From Bradyrhizobium sp. URHD0069 (lineage in GTDB: Bacteria; Pseudomonadota; Alphaproteobacteria; Rhizobiales; Xanthobacteraceae), in contig NZ_JNIJ01000010.1 in NCBI RefSeq assembly GCF_000701345.1, positions 1 through 64,000 on the forward strand: DNA of 64,000 nt, written 5' to 3'. The position numbers and the translations under genes are program-made. Shown one piece after another: positions 9,664-20,285 of this stretch; the stretch's first letter is position 1, and each line of letters opens with the position of its first letter. The notes under the pieces are model-generated. The model did no database searches, was not told the DNA's origin, and was given only the letters and a program-made list of their open reading frames with translations.

Positions 9664-9780
9664 GTCAGTGCAAGGAGCAAGGCGACCAAGCAATCCAGTT
9701 CTCGTTGAAGAGCTTCCGGATGGCTTCGCGGAGCCTGTCATCGGGCGCGCATTCGCGCAACCCGTTGGCTTTCAATGACA
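9664..9780. repeat. Dispersed repeat, copy 1 (gcaatcc type)
   Basis: Shares the blocks gaagcaatcca / cgcggagcctgtcat / cccgttggtt with copy 2 at 10970-11060. The family resembles intergenic repeats common in Bradyrhizobium and Rhodopseudomonas. The two copies flank the two broken genes between them. Confidence 0.7.
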
Positions 9781-9805
9781 GCCTCAAACTCGATATTCGT
9801 TGGCC

Positions 9806-10439
9806 CTACTTCCAGGCAAAGACCGGCTGTTCCAGTTCGGCCACGCGGGTGTCACGCCCGGCGAGCACTTCGCGGAACTGGTAGATCAGCGCCGCGGTCG
9901 GGGCGTGGATGAACTGGCCGGCATGGTGAAACCGGATCACGCGCCGCGTGCTTTCCACAATCTTGGTGAAGTCGAAGGCGGCGGCGTGCTCGATATCATG
10001 GAGCGCGATGCGATGCACCGACGCGACCTCTTGCGGATTGGGTGAAATGCCAGCGCTCGTCGCCGCCCACACCACGACCGGCGTGATCAGATAGCCGGAG
10101 CGCGTCGGATAATCGTCGAGCAAACCCAGGACGTCGCCCGCGCCCAGTTCAAGGCCGAAGCTCTTCGTGAAGCTCGCGCAACGCCGCCACCGCGGGCGTC
10201 TCACCCTCGTCGCAGCGGCCGCCCGGCAGCGCCCATTGACCGCGGTGGGCACGCAGCCCCGCGGCGCGCAGCGTCAACAGCAACGCCGCGCTATTGGAGC
10301 CATCGTCGGCCGCGACGAGCGCGATGGCGACAGCGGCCCGCTTCAGTGCCGGTGCCGGTTCGCTGGTGGGCAGCCGCGCAAATGTCGCGCAGCGGCTTGC
10401 GATATTCCGCCTCGTGGCATCGTCGAATAGCCTGGTCAT
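9806..10439 (-). pseudogene. Nudix hydrolase with one frameshift
   Basis: The N-terminal part (from 10439) ends in a Nudix box, G-RCDEG-E-TPAVAAL-RELHEEL, and then hits a stop. The next frame continues exactly where expected with GLELGAGDVLGLLDDYPTRSG and runs to 9806. Removing one base from the GAAG run at 10157-10160 restores a single reading frame of about 210 residues with RELHEELGLELG, the complete motif. Nudix enzymes of this type cleave nucleoside-diphosphate-linked molecules such as CoA. The start is separated from the PaaI-like gene by a short divergent promoter region. It is either a recent pseudogene or a sequencing error. Confidence 0.8.
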
Positions 10440-10518
10440 GCAGCTTGACTACAACACGTCAACGCTTGATGAAATGACCGGAAATCAGAATTCATCGCCG
10501 AGACCGGAAAGACCTAGC

Positions 10519-10943
10519 ATGACCGACAAGGCCGCGGAGAAACTCAAAGCCTCCGGATGGACCATCGTCGAGACCACAGGCTTCCTCCAGTTGATCGGGC
10601 CGCTTTTGGCAACGCGTCGTCAATGGCGAGCATGAATATGCGCTGATAACCCAAGACAAACACCACAACCGCCGCGGCCTGGTGCAGGGCGGGGTGTTGA
10701 TGACGTTCGCGGACCGTAGCTGCGGCATGACCGCACGATACGTATCGGGCCGGCCCACGCTCGCGACCGTCCAGATGGACACCCATTTTGTCGAGGCCGG
10801 CAAGATCGGCGAGATCTTGTTGTCAAAGCCGCACGTGGGTCCGCTCGACCCGCAGCCTGATTTTCGTGAGCACCGAGGTGACGGTCGACAAGCGCTGTAT
10901 CGCCATGGCCAGCGGTGTGTTTAAGATATTGAAGAACGATTGA
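10519..10943 (+). pseudogene. PaaI-like hotdog thioesterase with two frameshifts
   Basis: Starting at MTDKAAEKLKASGW, the frame breaks at the TTTT run (10604-10607) and again at a GGG run (10837-10839). Dropping one base at each gives about 140 residues including LVQGGVLMTFADRSCG, the hotdog-fold helix region of PaaI/YbgC-type acyl-CoA thioesterases, and a clean C-terminus (ASGVFKILKND). Both lesions are +1 insertions in homopolymers, like that in the neighbouring Nudix gene. The restored protein would hydrolyse acyl-CoA thioesters in the cytoplasm. Confidence 0.8.
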
Positions 10944-10969
10944 GCGCGCGGCGCGTTACCGTTGCCCGT

Positions 10970-11060
10970 CATTGTGAGGAGCGAAGCGGACGAAGCAATC
11001 CATATTGCTTCGCGGAGCCTGTCATGGGGCGGCGCACCGACCCGTTGGTTCGCAATGATG
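10970..11060. repeat. Dispersed repeat, copy 2
   Basis: Partner of the repeat at 9664-9780 in the same orientation. It lies just before the aldo/keto reductase ribosome binding site. Confidence 0.7.
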
Positions 11061-11086
11061 ATCCACACTCAGAGGGATTTAAGCTG

Positions 11087-12118
11087 ATGCAATATCGTCA
11101 ACTCGGCCGCAGCGGCCTGAAAATCTCGCCGATATGCCTCGGCACGATGATGTTCGGCGGGCCGACCGATGAGGCGACGTCGACGCGGATCGTCGCGAAA
11201 GCGCGCGAGGCCGGCGTCAACTTCATCGATACCGCGGACGCCTATTCCAGCGGCAATTCCGAGCAGGTGGTCGGCCGCGCCATTGCCAACAACCGGCACA
11301 ACTGGGTGCTCGCCACCAAGCTCGCCAACGCCATGGGCGACGATCCCAATCGCGGCGGGCTGTCGCGGCGCTGGGTGTTGCAGGCGGCCGATGAAAGCCT
11401 GAAGCGACTTGGCACCGACTACATCGACATCTACTATCTGCACAAGGAAGACCATTCGACGCCGCTGGACGAGACCGTGCGGGCGATGGGCGACCTGATC
11501 CAAAACGGCAAGGTGCGCTATTTCGGCGTCTCGAATTATCGGGCCTGGCGGGTCGCCGAAATCTGCAACATCTGCGATCGCCTTGGCATCGACCGCCCGA
11601 TCGCAAGCCAGCCCTATTACAATGCGATGAACCGGATGCCCGAGGTCGAGCATTTTCCGGCCTGCAATTATTACGGTCTCGGCATCGTGCCCTATAGCCC
11701 CTTGGCACGCGGCGTGCTGACCGGCAAATACCGTCCCGACGCGCCACCCGACAAGGACACCCGCGCGGGCCGCAACGACAAGCGCATGATGCAGACCGAG
11801 TGGCGGCCGGAATCGCTCAAGCTCGCCCAGGAAATCCGCCGGCACGCGGAAGCAAAAGGCATCACCGCCGGCCAATTCGCGGTGTCATGGGTGCTGAACT
11901 CTTCCTTCGTCTCTGCCGTGATCGCCGGCCCGCGCACCGAGGAGCAATGGGACGATTATATGCGCGCGCTCGACTATCGCTTCACGGCCGAGGACGAAGC
12001 GCTGATCGACCGCCTGGTCGCCAGCGGCCATCCCTCGACGCCCGGCTTTAACGATCCGGCGTATCCGATCGAGGGACGGCGGGCGCGGACGGCTGGGGCA
12101 CCAAACCCGGACGCTTAG
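11087..12118 (+). CDS. Aldo/keto reductase
   Basis: A 343-residue TIM-barrel NADPH-dependent oxidoreductase. N-terminal MQYRQLGRSGLKISPICLGTMMFG is diagnostic. The catalytic set is visible: Asp in NFIDTADAYS, Tyr in the same segment, Lys in LATKLAN and His in YYLHKEDH. The start at 11087 follows AGAGGG; the frame is open back to 10940, but that part is dispersed-repeat DNA. The substrate is unknown. Confidence 0.92.
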   Translation: MQYRQLGRSGLKISPICLGTMMFGGPTDEATSTRIVAKAREAGVNFIDTADAYSSGNSEQVVGRAIANNRHNWVLATKLANAMGDDPNRGGLSRRWVLQAADESLKRLGTDYIDIYYLHKEDHSTPLDETVRAMGDLIQNGKVRYFGVSNYRAWRVAEICNICDRLGIDRPIASQPYYNAMNRMPEVEHFPACNYYGLGIVPYSPLARGVLTGKYRPDAPPDKDTRAGRNDKRMMQTEWRPESLKLAQEIRRHAEAKGITAGQFAVSWVLNSSFVSAVIAGPRTEEQWDDYMRALDYRFTAEDEALIDRLVASGHPSTPGFNDPAYPIEGRRARTAGAPNPDA

Positions 12119-12162
12119 AGAAGCCGAAATATCCCTTGCCTGCCCGCCAGGGTTGCGGATTA

Positions 12163-13284
12163 ATGTTCTGCGAGGATTGCGGGGGCAGGTCGGTGTATCT
12201 CAGAGCGTTGGGCGCAATCGCGCTGTTGATAGTATCGGCGTCATCGGTTGCGGCGCGAGGACCTTACGGCTCCGTGGCGATTGGAAACTGGTCCGGCGGC
12301 GCCTTCACGAATGACCAGACCGGCGCGTTCATTGGATGTATCGCTTCGGCGAACTACAAAAGCGGCGTCACCATGTTTGTGATGGTGAGCGCCAAAACCA
12401 CCTGGAACCTAGGCTTTACGCACAACAATTGGACGCTCAAACCGGGCGCGGCATTCCCCATCGTGCTGACGTTCGACGGTCGTCCTCCGGTTAACGTCAA
12501 CGGCCGGGTCGTTTCCGAGCATACGGTCAACGTCGATATGCCCGACACCTCCGAGTTGATCAGGCAATTCAGAGCGTCGACGACGATGAGCGCCTTTGCC
12601 GAGGGCAATCTATTCCAGTTCAATCTCGACAAGACCGGAATCCTGCTTCCGGCGCTGGTCAATTGTGTTGCGACCGTAAACCGCGACGGCATAGCCGCCG
12701 CCAGGGATTTTGTCTTGCCGCAGCGAACGCCGGCTGCGGCAGCACGCGCTGCCCCATCGGGGGGAACCGGCAGCAGCCTCGCACCCGCGCAAGGACCCTC
12801 CACCCCCGAACTTCAACTCGAGGCGATGGAATTTGCGTCCAACTTTATTTTAAAGGCTGCGCTTAACAATGCGCGTGTCCTCAGCCGGGCAGAGACGCCG
12901 CCTACCCTGGTCAGCAACGGCGCGGCCTGGCAATCGGATGACGCGATCGGCTTTGTGCGGATCATTCCGGCGCAGGCTGGCGTCAAAGGTCTGGATGTAG
13001 CCTCCGCCGTCGTCGCGAACGATGCGAAGGCCTGCAAAGGCAAATTCGCATCGGCCCGCAACAGCGAGTTGGTCGACAGCGATGTCGTGTTCAGGGGCAT
13101 GTCGTCGTGCGAAGATTCCGAACGCGCGAGCATTTCGCAGTATTTCATCTTGCCGCGGAAGAAGGGCGGCTTTGTCCTGTTCTCGGTGGTTGCAAATCTG
13201 CGGATGGGAGAGGCCCGCAACCCATTGCGCGAGGAAAAGAACAAGGATTTTCGAAAGGCTGCCCTGGTGGCCGTCGGCCCGTAA
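12163..13284 (+). CDS. Exported hypothetical protein
   Basis: About 373 residues. A hydrophobic segment (YLRALGAIALLIVSASSVAARG) near the N-terminus looks like a signal peptide. The N-terminal ~180 residues read as an all-beta domain (GPYGSVAIGNWSGGAFTNDQTGAFIGC). A Pro/Ala-rich linker follows, then a second domain with paired cysteines (KACKGKF and SSCEDSER). No family is recognised. The start is uncertain; 12136 is the alternative. Confidence 0.6.
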   Translation: MFCEDCGGRSVYLRALGAIALLIVSASSVAARGPYGSVAIGNWSGGAFTNDQTGAFIGCIASANYKSGVTMFVMVSAKTTWNLGFTHNNWTLKPGAAFPIVLTFDGRPPVNVNGRVVSEHTVNVDMPDTSELIRQFRASTTMSAFAEGNLFQFNLDKTGILLPALVNCVATVNRDGIAAARDFVLPQRTPAAAARAAPSGGTGSSLAPAQGPSTPELQLEAMEFASNFILKAALNNARVLSRAETPPTLVSNGAAWQSDDAIGFVRIIPAQAGVKGLDVASAVVANDAKACKGKFASARNSELVDSDVVFRGMSSCEDSERASISQYFILPRKKGGFVLFSVVANLRMGEARNPLREEKNKDFRKAALVAVGP

Positions 13285-13625
13285 GGCCGCAATTGTACGA
13301 TTGTTTAGGCGCGCTCGGCGCCGGGGTTCAAAACAGTGAACTACGCCCTCCCGATCCTTGGCCGCGCGCTGTCATTCTCTCCCGTCAGCGCTCCGCGGGC
13401 GCCCGCCTTGCCGAAGCCATAGGGCGGCATGCCGCGGACCTCGGCTTGAAAGAAAGTCGTGGCTATTCGGACACAAAAGGCGCACCGTTGTCAGGTGTTC
13501 GCCTCTAGCCGATGCTGGCTGCGTTCCGAGGCTGCGAACAGACGATTTGCAACAAAGCTGGCGAAAAGAGCGCGAAAGCGATTCAATCCTCATGGAATCG
13601 TCCGGGCCCCGCCAACTCGAGGTAG
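13285..13625. other. Intergenic region with a palindromic repeat
   Basis: No convincing gene. At about 13563-13605 lies a short sequence (gcgaaagcgattcaat then ggaatcgtccg) that recurs at 19667-19707. It contains an imperfect inverted repeat around attcaat / attgaat and looks like a dispersed palindromic element. Confidence 0.5.
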
Positions 13626-13895
13626 GTGATCTTGACGAGGTCGCGACGAGAAACCGTGACATTCAAGCATGCGTTCCGGATCAAGGGCATTGAACGCGAG
13701 TTGCCGGCTGGAGCTTACGAGGTCGTGACCGACGAAGAACTGATCGAAGGCCTGTCGTTTCCGTGCTTCCGCCGCGTTGCCACCATGATCATGGTTCCGG
13801 CCGCATCGCCGCACCATCAGTCGGTCGAAATGATTTCCATCAGTTCGGTCGATCTCGCCGATGCGCAGCAGGCCGATGCGGTTGCGTCGCGTTGA
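13626..13895 (+). CDS. Small hypothetical protein
   Basis: An 89-residue protein with no signal peptide. FKHAFRIKGIERELPAGAYEVVTDEELIEGLSFPCFRRVATMIMVPA suggests a compact beta-rich fold. It looks like a conserved unknown of this genus; no function can be assigned. The ribosome binding site is weak, so the start may differ by a few codons. Confidence 0.55.
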   Translation: MILTRSRRETVTFKHAFRIKGIERELPAGAYEVVTDEELIEGLSFPCFRRVATMIMVPAASPHHQSVEMISISSVDLADAQQADAVASR

Positions 13896-13971
13896 ACGGG
13901 CATCATACCACCATCGAAACCACTCTCCGCGCTCCGCAGTAAACGCCACACCTCACAGTTAAGGAACGTCC

Positions 13972-14151
13972 ATGCAAATTCTCTCCCCGCGTCACGTCAA
14001 AACCGAAGAGTCGCTGCGTCTTGGCGTCGTGTCGGGCTGGTACAGCACCAAGGTCAGCGGCACGTTCGTCACGGGCCCTCACGCCACGCAGGAAGATTGT
14101 CTTTCGAAGATTGCCGAACTCAATCCGGTTGCGGCGAAGAAGAAATTCTAA
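13972..14151 (+). CDS. Small hypothetical protein, 59 residues
   Basis: Begins MQILSPRHVKTEESLRLG with AAGGAACG upstream at a good distance. It contains GWYSTKVSGTFVTGPHATQEDCLSKIAELNP and ends in a lysine cluster (AAKKKF). It sits 76 bp after the preceding small gene on the same strand and may be co-transcribed. No family is recognised. Confidence 0.5.
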   Translation: MQILSPRHVKTEESLRLGVVSGWYSTKVSGTFVTGPHATQEDCLSKIAELNPVAAKKKF

Positions 14152-14209
14152 CAGAGGCGAAGCATTTTCCGGCTAAGTGGAACCCGGCTAGCCGCAAGAA
14201 AACGCTCCT

Positions 14210-14582
14210 GACCAAATAACTTGCGCAAGACCGGGATCCACTCTTGTGGAATGCGCGCTGGCTGACAGCCCGCTCAATCGAGGAGGCTCCGATATGGCGC
14301 TGACCCAGAGCCACTTTCAGGAATACGACTTCGACCGCATGGTCGTGCGCTTCACGATGAAGAATGATCAGGCCACCGTCGCCTGCGCCGTCTCTACCGA
14401 CGCGATGGATCAACTTGAAGGATCATCCAGAACGCCGCCGGCGCAGCGCGAGCAGCAATTCCTGAGACTGCGCGACCGCATCGAGGCCCGCGCCGCGCGG
14501 AAATTCAGCGATGCCGAGCTGGAGGGCAATCCTCCGGGCGTGATCCTTCGCGGCATCGATTTCCGCTGACCGCAATTATAGT
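14210..14582. repeat. Long direct repeat, copy 1 (carries intact DUF1488 gene)
   Basis: Near-identical to 19706-20077 over about 372 bp in the same orientation. It covers the leader, the AGGAGG site and the whole DUF1488 gene. The two copies enclose the 5.1-kb amidase plus TRAP block. Confidence 0.88.
14294..14569 (+). CDS. DUF1488 family protein
   Basis: A 91-residue protein (MALTQSHFQEYDFDRMVVRFTM...) resembling the DUF1488 family of small proteins of unknown function. A perfect AGGAGG lies 8 nt upstream of the ATG. The C-terminal half is helical and charged (RLRDRIEARAARKFSDAEL). A second copy at 19790-20064 has lost one base and is broken. Confidence 0.75.
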   Translation: MALTQSHFQEYDFDRMVVRFTMKNDQATVACAVSTDAMDQLEGSSRTPPAQREQQFLRLRDRIEARAARKFSDAELEGNPPGVILRGIDFR

Positions 14583-14763
14583 TGGAGTGGGGGAATAAAA
14601 ACTCAGAAGTGGGGGGTTCCAACAGTTATCCGGTCTCGCCTGGGGCCGAACCGTCGCGTTGTTCGAGGAGAAGCTTGGCGCGCTGTCGCGCCCGGCCTGG
14701 AGCAGTCGATCCTGTTCCAGGCCTGTCCGCACGTCGGCATGCCTGCTTCTTCGTGGCGGAACG

Positions 14764-14933
14764 TCAGCGATGCGCGCCGTTCGCCGCCCGCATGGATTGC
14801 ACGAAGTCGGTCACCGCCAGAATCATCACCCCCACAACAATGATGATGAGCGGGATTTCCTTGACCCAGACCACCATGAATCCCAGAAATGTCATCACAA
14901 GCCCAAGGCCGATGATCCCGGTGATCAGATTGG

Positions 14934-14937
<4 letters not shown>
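14764..14937 (-). CDS. Small two-helix membrane protein
   Basis: 57 residues with two hydrophobic segments (LITGIIGLGLVMTFLGFMVV and PLIIIVVGVMILAVT) and a short polar tail. Its ATG overlaps the amidase stop as ATGA (14934-14937), so it is probably translationally coupled to the amidase. No family is recognised; a role beside the TRAP permease or amidase is only an inference from position. Confidence 0.6.
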
Positions 14938-16322
<1,385 letters not shown>

Positions 16323-16353
16323 TCATGCACTCCGCGCGTGCGCACCATACCTC

Positions 16354-17703
16354 TCATCGTACCCCATAGAGATAGTCCGGGAGCCACAGCGCGAGCTGCG
16401 GAAAGATGTAGACCAGCGCCATGGTGAGGAACACCATGAAGACGAACGGAAGGGCACCACTGAAGATGTCCGTAAGCTTCACCCAGGACGGCGCGACGCC
16501 TTTCAGGTAAAAGGCAGCCATCGCGACAGGCGGCGTGTTGAAAGCGGTTTGCGTGTTCAGCGCGACCAGGATGCCGAAGAAGATCGGGTTGATACCGAAA
16601 TCATCCAGCAGCGGCAGGAAGATCGGCACGAAAATGATGATGATCTCCGTCCACTCCAGCGGCCATCCCAGGAGAAAAATGATGACTTGGGTGAGCACCA
16701 AGAACATCGTCGGAGACAGGTTGAGCCCCAGGATGAAGCTTTCGACGACCGACTGACCGCCGAGCAGCGCGAACACTGACGAGAAGGTCCACGATCCGAT
16801 GAACAGATAGCAGACCATCGCAGTCGCGCGCGCCGTCAGGTACACGGATTCCTTCATCATCTGGAAATTCAACGCACCATAGGCAAATGCCAGAGCGATG
16901 CTGCCGAGAGCGCCGACGCCGGCGGCCTCAGAAGGCGTCGCGAGCCCGAACAGAATTGCGCCGAGCACCGACACGATCAGCAGAGCCAGCGGCAGGAACG
17001 ATGTCGCCAGCGACCACACCACCTCGCGTAATGGCACGTCGGTCTCTTTCGGCGGCAGCTTGGGCGCGAGCGCCGGATTGATCATCGCCCGCACGATCAC
17101 GTACAGGACGTAGAAGCCCGCCAGCATAAAGCCCGGTATGAACGCCGCAGCGTACAGCTTGACGGCGGAGACGCCGGCGGTAGCCGCATAGACAATGAGA
17201 AGGATGCTGGGCGGGATCAGGATGCCGAGGCAGCCGCCGGCGCAAACCACACCAGCGGAGAGCTTCACGTCATAGCCGGCGCGCAGCATGGCAGGGAACG
17301 CCAGCAGGCCCATCAGCGTCACCACGGCACCGACGATGCCGGTCGCGGTTGCAAACATCGCGCAGGTTAGCAGCGTCGCGACGGCAAGTGCGCCAGGCAC
17401 GTTCTTCATCGATATCTGCAGCGAATGGAACAGGCGATCGAGAATGTTCGAACGTTCGACCACGTACCCCATGAACAGGAATAGCGGCACGGCGGTCAAA
17501 ACGTCACTCGATGTGACCTCGAAAGTCTTCTGCACCAGCAGCGTGAAGATGCGGTTCTGGAAAAACTCCTGGCCGGGCGTGAAGTAGGCGTAGTAGCCGA
17601 ACCCGACGCCCATCGCGATGAGCGTGAACGCAATCGGGAAGCCCAGCATGATGATGAAAATGAACAGTCCCAGCATCAGCATGCCGATTTGAGGGTCGGT
17701 CAT
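16354..17703 (-). CDS. TRAP transporter large permease (DctM type)
   Basis: 449 residues with about a dozen membrane spans. It opens MTDPQIGMLMLGLFIFIIMLGFPIAFTLIAMG and carries the GCLGILIPPSILLIVYA motif typical of DctM. Its ATG overlaps the stop of the small permease (17700-17703), showing translational coupling. The paralogue at 22197-24086 differs by a large central insertion absent here. Confidence 0.93.
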   Translation of the reverse strand: MTDPQIGMLMLGLFIFIIMLGFPIAFTLIAMGVGFGYYAYFTPGQEFFQNRIFTLLVQKTFEVTSSDVLTAVPLFLFMGYVVERSNILDRLFHSLQISMKNVPGALAVATLLTCAMFATATGIVGAVVTLMGLLAFPAMLRAGYDVKLSAGVVCAGGCLGILIPPSILLIVYAATAGVSAVKLYAAAFIPGFMLAGFYVLYVIVRAMINPALAPKLPPKETDVPLREVVWSLATSFLPLALLIVSVLGAILFGLATPSEAAGVGALGSIALAFAYGALNFQMMKESVYLTARATAMVCYLFIGSWTFSSVFALLGGQSVVESFILGLNLSPTMFLVLTQVIIFLLGWPLEWTEIIIIFVPIFLPLLDDFGINPIFFGILVALNTQTAFNTPPVAMAAFYLKGVAPSWVKLTDIFSGALPFVFMVFLTMALVYIFPQLALWLPDYLYGVR

Positions 17704-18323
17704 GCTCCAGTCTCCTTGTGGCCCGGCAACGGCTCGTCCGCGAGGCCGGCTGCCGCGAGCTGCTGCTGCTTCTCGCGGATGATTACAGACTCGGTTTCCT
17801 CGACGTCGTGCAGGCGTTGCGGCCATTCGCCGTCCTGAATGCACAGGATGCAACGAATGATTTCGGCCACTCCCTGGATGAACAGCAGCAGGCCGGTTAG
17901 TGGAATCAAGGCCTTGAGCGGAAACACCGGTACGCCGGCGGGGCTGAAGATGCTTACTTCGCGGAAGCGGACGGACATCTCGGCGTACGACCACCCCGCA
18001 TACATCCAGGCCGCAACGGCGGGGAAAAAGAACAGGATGTAGAGGACGAGATCCATGCTCGCCTGCATGCGTGGTTTCCAGAACCGGTACAGCACGTCCG
18101 CCCGCACATGGCCGTTGCGCGATAGCGTATATGCACCAGCCATCAGGAACATCGCGCCATAACTGATGTAGCTGAAGTCGAAAGCCCAGGTCGTCGGCGC
18201 CCCAAACACATAGCGCACCAGCACCTCGTAACTGACGCCCAGCGTCAACACCAGTATCAGCCAGCCGAAGCTCTTGCCGACCCACGCGCTCAGCGCATCG
18301 ATGAATAACGGGATCTTTCTCAT
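17700..18323 (-). CDS. TRAP transporter small permease (DctQ type)
   Basis: 207 residues with four predicted membrane helices. ALSAWVGKSFGWLILVLTLGVSYEVLVRYVFGAPTTWAFD is the typical first two helices of DctQ. A charged C-terminal tail of about 40 residues follows the last helix. It forms the membrane complex with the coupled DctM and receives solute from the binding protein encoded 108 bp upstream. Confidence 0.92.
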   Translation of the reverse strand: MRKIPLFIDALSAWVGKSFGWLILVLTLGVSYEVLVRYVFGAPTTWAFDFSYISYGAMFLMAGAYTLSRNGHVRADVLYRFWKPRMQASMDLVLYILFFFPAVAAWMYAGWSYAEMSVRFREVSIFSPAGVPVFPLKALIPLTGLLLFIQGVAEIIRCILCIQDGEWPQRLHDVEETESVIIREKQQQLAAAGLADEPLPGHKETGA

Positions 18324-18431
18324 GCTAAATCTGAGCGCAAAAGTTCACGCCGTCCCCCAACTTGTGCCCCAGGCGGCGCGGATGCGCCGCCCCTCCATGA
18401 CCCGCCGGCACGCGCGTGCCGGGCGCTCCTC

Positions 18432-19556
18432 TCAGATCGCGAGCTTGCCGAAGTGATGCTCGTAAGCGCCGCGGTAGTCCGTGGCGTTGAACAGGTTGTA
18501 GTACACGACGCGCTTCACCCAGGCCTTCTGCGACTCCATGACCTTCTTCATGAAGGGGTCCTTATCAAGTTGGGCGATGAGACCGTCCCAAGCCTTGATT
18601 TGGGCATCGAACACATCCTTCGGGGTGCGCAGAATATTGACCTTATCCTTGTCCCGCAGCTCGACCAGGTCCTTCGAGTAGTAATCCATGCCCTTCCACT
18701 CGTTGGCGGAGGAGGCGGACTCGGCGGCGTATTGCAGGATCGCCTGATGCTCCTTGGGCAGCGCGTTGTACTTCGTCCGGTTGAACATGATCTCGAAGTA
18801 CTCTGTTGCCTGATGATGGCTGCCCAGCATGTAGTTCTTGGCGACGTCCTGGGCGCCGAAGCGGCGGTCCGAGGTCGGGTTGTTGAACTCGAAGGCGTCG
18901 ATCACGCCGCGCTCCATGGCGGGCACGATTTCGCCGCCCGGAAGCTGCGCCACCGCAAGGCCCATGGACTGCATCAGGTCGGCGGCAAGACCGACGGTGC
19001 GGTACTTCAGGCCCTTCATGTCGGCCATGCTATTGACCGGCTTCTTGAACCAGCCAAGCGGCTGGGTCGGCATCGGCATCGCGAAGAAGCTCTTGACGTT
19101 GACCTTCATGATCTGGGTCTGCAGCTCTTCGAACAGCTCCTTGCCGCCGCCATTGTGGATCCAGCCGAGACCTTCATTGGCGTTGAAACCGAACACCGGG
19201 CCGGTGCCGAACAGCGAGGCCGCCTTGTGCTTGCCGTACCAGTACACGGTCACGGTGTGAGCGGCATCGATCTGCCCGCCATGCACGCCGTCCAGCACCT
19301 GGAAGGGATGCACGACCGCACCGCCGACGAGGAAGTCAATCTTCAGCCGGCCGCCGGCCATTTCATTGACGCGCTTGACGTAGTCTTCGGCCATCTCGTT
19401 GAAGACGTCCTTGGCTCCCCAGGAGCCCTGCATCTTCAAGGTTGCCGTCTGCGCTCGCGAGACCTGCGGCATCGCGATTGTTGCCGCGCCGGTTGCCCCG
19501 GCGGCGAGCAAAAATTTGCGACGAGTAGTCTTGCCCTTTTCAGATTTTGCGGTCAT
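18432..19556 (-). CDS. TRAP transporter solute-binding protein (DctP type, Tat-exported)
   Basis: 374 residues. The N-terminus TTRRKFLLAAGATGAATIAMP is a twin-arginine signal. The DctP-fold body contains PTQPLGWFKKPVNSMADMKGLKYRTVG and GGEIVPAMERGVIDAFEFNNPTSDRRFG, the ligand-site region with the conserved Arg. GGGAGG precedes the ATG. It is clearly paralogous to the divergent gene at 20286-21422. The ligand is unknown; the neighbouring amidase hints at an amide or the acid derived from it. Confidence 0.93.
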   Translation of the reverse strand: MTAKSEKGKTTRRKFLLAAGATGAATIAMPQVSRAQTATLKMQGSWGAKDVFNEMAEDYVKRVNEMAGGRLKIDFLVGGAVVHPFQVLDGVHGGQIDAAHTVTVYWYGKHKAASLFGTGPVFGFNANEGLGWIHNGGGKELFEELQTQIMKVNVKSFFAMPMPTQPLGWFKKPVNSMADMKGLKYRTVGLAADLMQSMGLAVAQLPGGEIVPAMERGVIDAFEFNNPTSDRRFGAQDVAKNYMLGSHHQATEYFEIMFNRTKYNALPKEHQAILQYAAESASSANEWKGMDYYSKDLVELRDKDKVNILRTPKDVFDAQIKAWDGLIAQLDKDPFMKKVMESQKAWVKRVVYYNLFNATDYRGAYEHHFGKLAI

Positions 19557-19705
19557 GGAGGTCCTCCCTAGCGGCGTTGTTGTTCGAACGGCACTTAAGT
19601 GCGCTTTTCGTTGTTAACCGCTGGACGCCCGCCGTATTCCAGCGACCTCATCATAGTTTGGACGTAAAAGAGCGCGAAAGCGATTCAATTTTCATTGAAT
19701 CGTCC

Positions 19706-20077
19706 GACCAAATCGCTTGCGCAAGACCGGGATTCACTCTTGCGGAATGCGCGCTGGCTGACAGCCCGCTCAATCGAGGAGGCTCCGATATGGCGCTGAC
19801 CCAAAGCCGCTTTCAGGAGTACGACTTCGACCGCATGGTCGTGCGCTTCACGATGAAGAATGATCAGGCTACCGTCGCCTGCGCCGTCGCTACCGACGCG
19901 ATGGATCAACTTGAAGGATCATCCAGAACGCCGCGGCGCAGCGCGAGCAGCAATTCCTGAGACTGCGCGACCGCATCGAGGCCCGCGCCGCGCGGAAATT
20001 CAGCGATGCCGAGCTGGAGGGCAATCCTCCGGGCGTGATCCTTCGCGGCATCGATTTCCGCTGACCGCTACTATAGT
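19706..20077. repeat. Long direct repeat, copy 2 (broken DUF1488 gene)
   Basis: Partner of 14210-14582, one base shorter. It lies between the two divergent TRAP operons. Confidence 0.88.
19790..20064 (+). pseudogene. DUF1488 gene copy with 1-base deletion
   Basis: Nearly identical to 14294-14569, but one C is missing in the run near 19931-19935 (CCGCGG against CCGCCGG). This shifts the frame after SSRTP and gives an early stop. The AGGAGG site and start codon remain intact. Confidence 0.85.
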
Positions 20078-20122
20078 CTGATGACCGCAACTAAAGTCTG
20101 ATGACCGCAACTAAAGTCTGAT
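20063..20122. repeat. Three tandem 20-bp units
   Basis: Units of about gaccgcaactaaagtctgat at 20063, 20083 and 20103; the first differs at two positions, the other two are identical. They follow directly from the broken DUF1488 stop and lie upstream of the rightward TRAP operon. Confidence 0.88.
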
Positions 20123-20285
20123 CGCCGGGAATAAATGAGTTAACAGTTTGCTGGCCGTTTCCCGCGTCGAAGAGTCGCATCGTTCGGAACTTTCTTGCCA
20201 AATCCCGGCGCAAGCCGTTGTCTCCCTTCGCACAAAAAGACGCGCGATCCCCGGGGGGTCGGCAAACGGGGAGAAAACGAAAACC

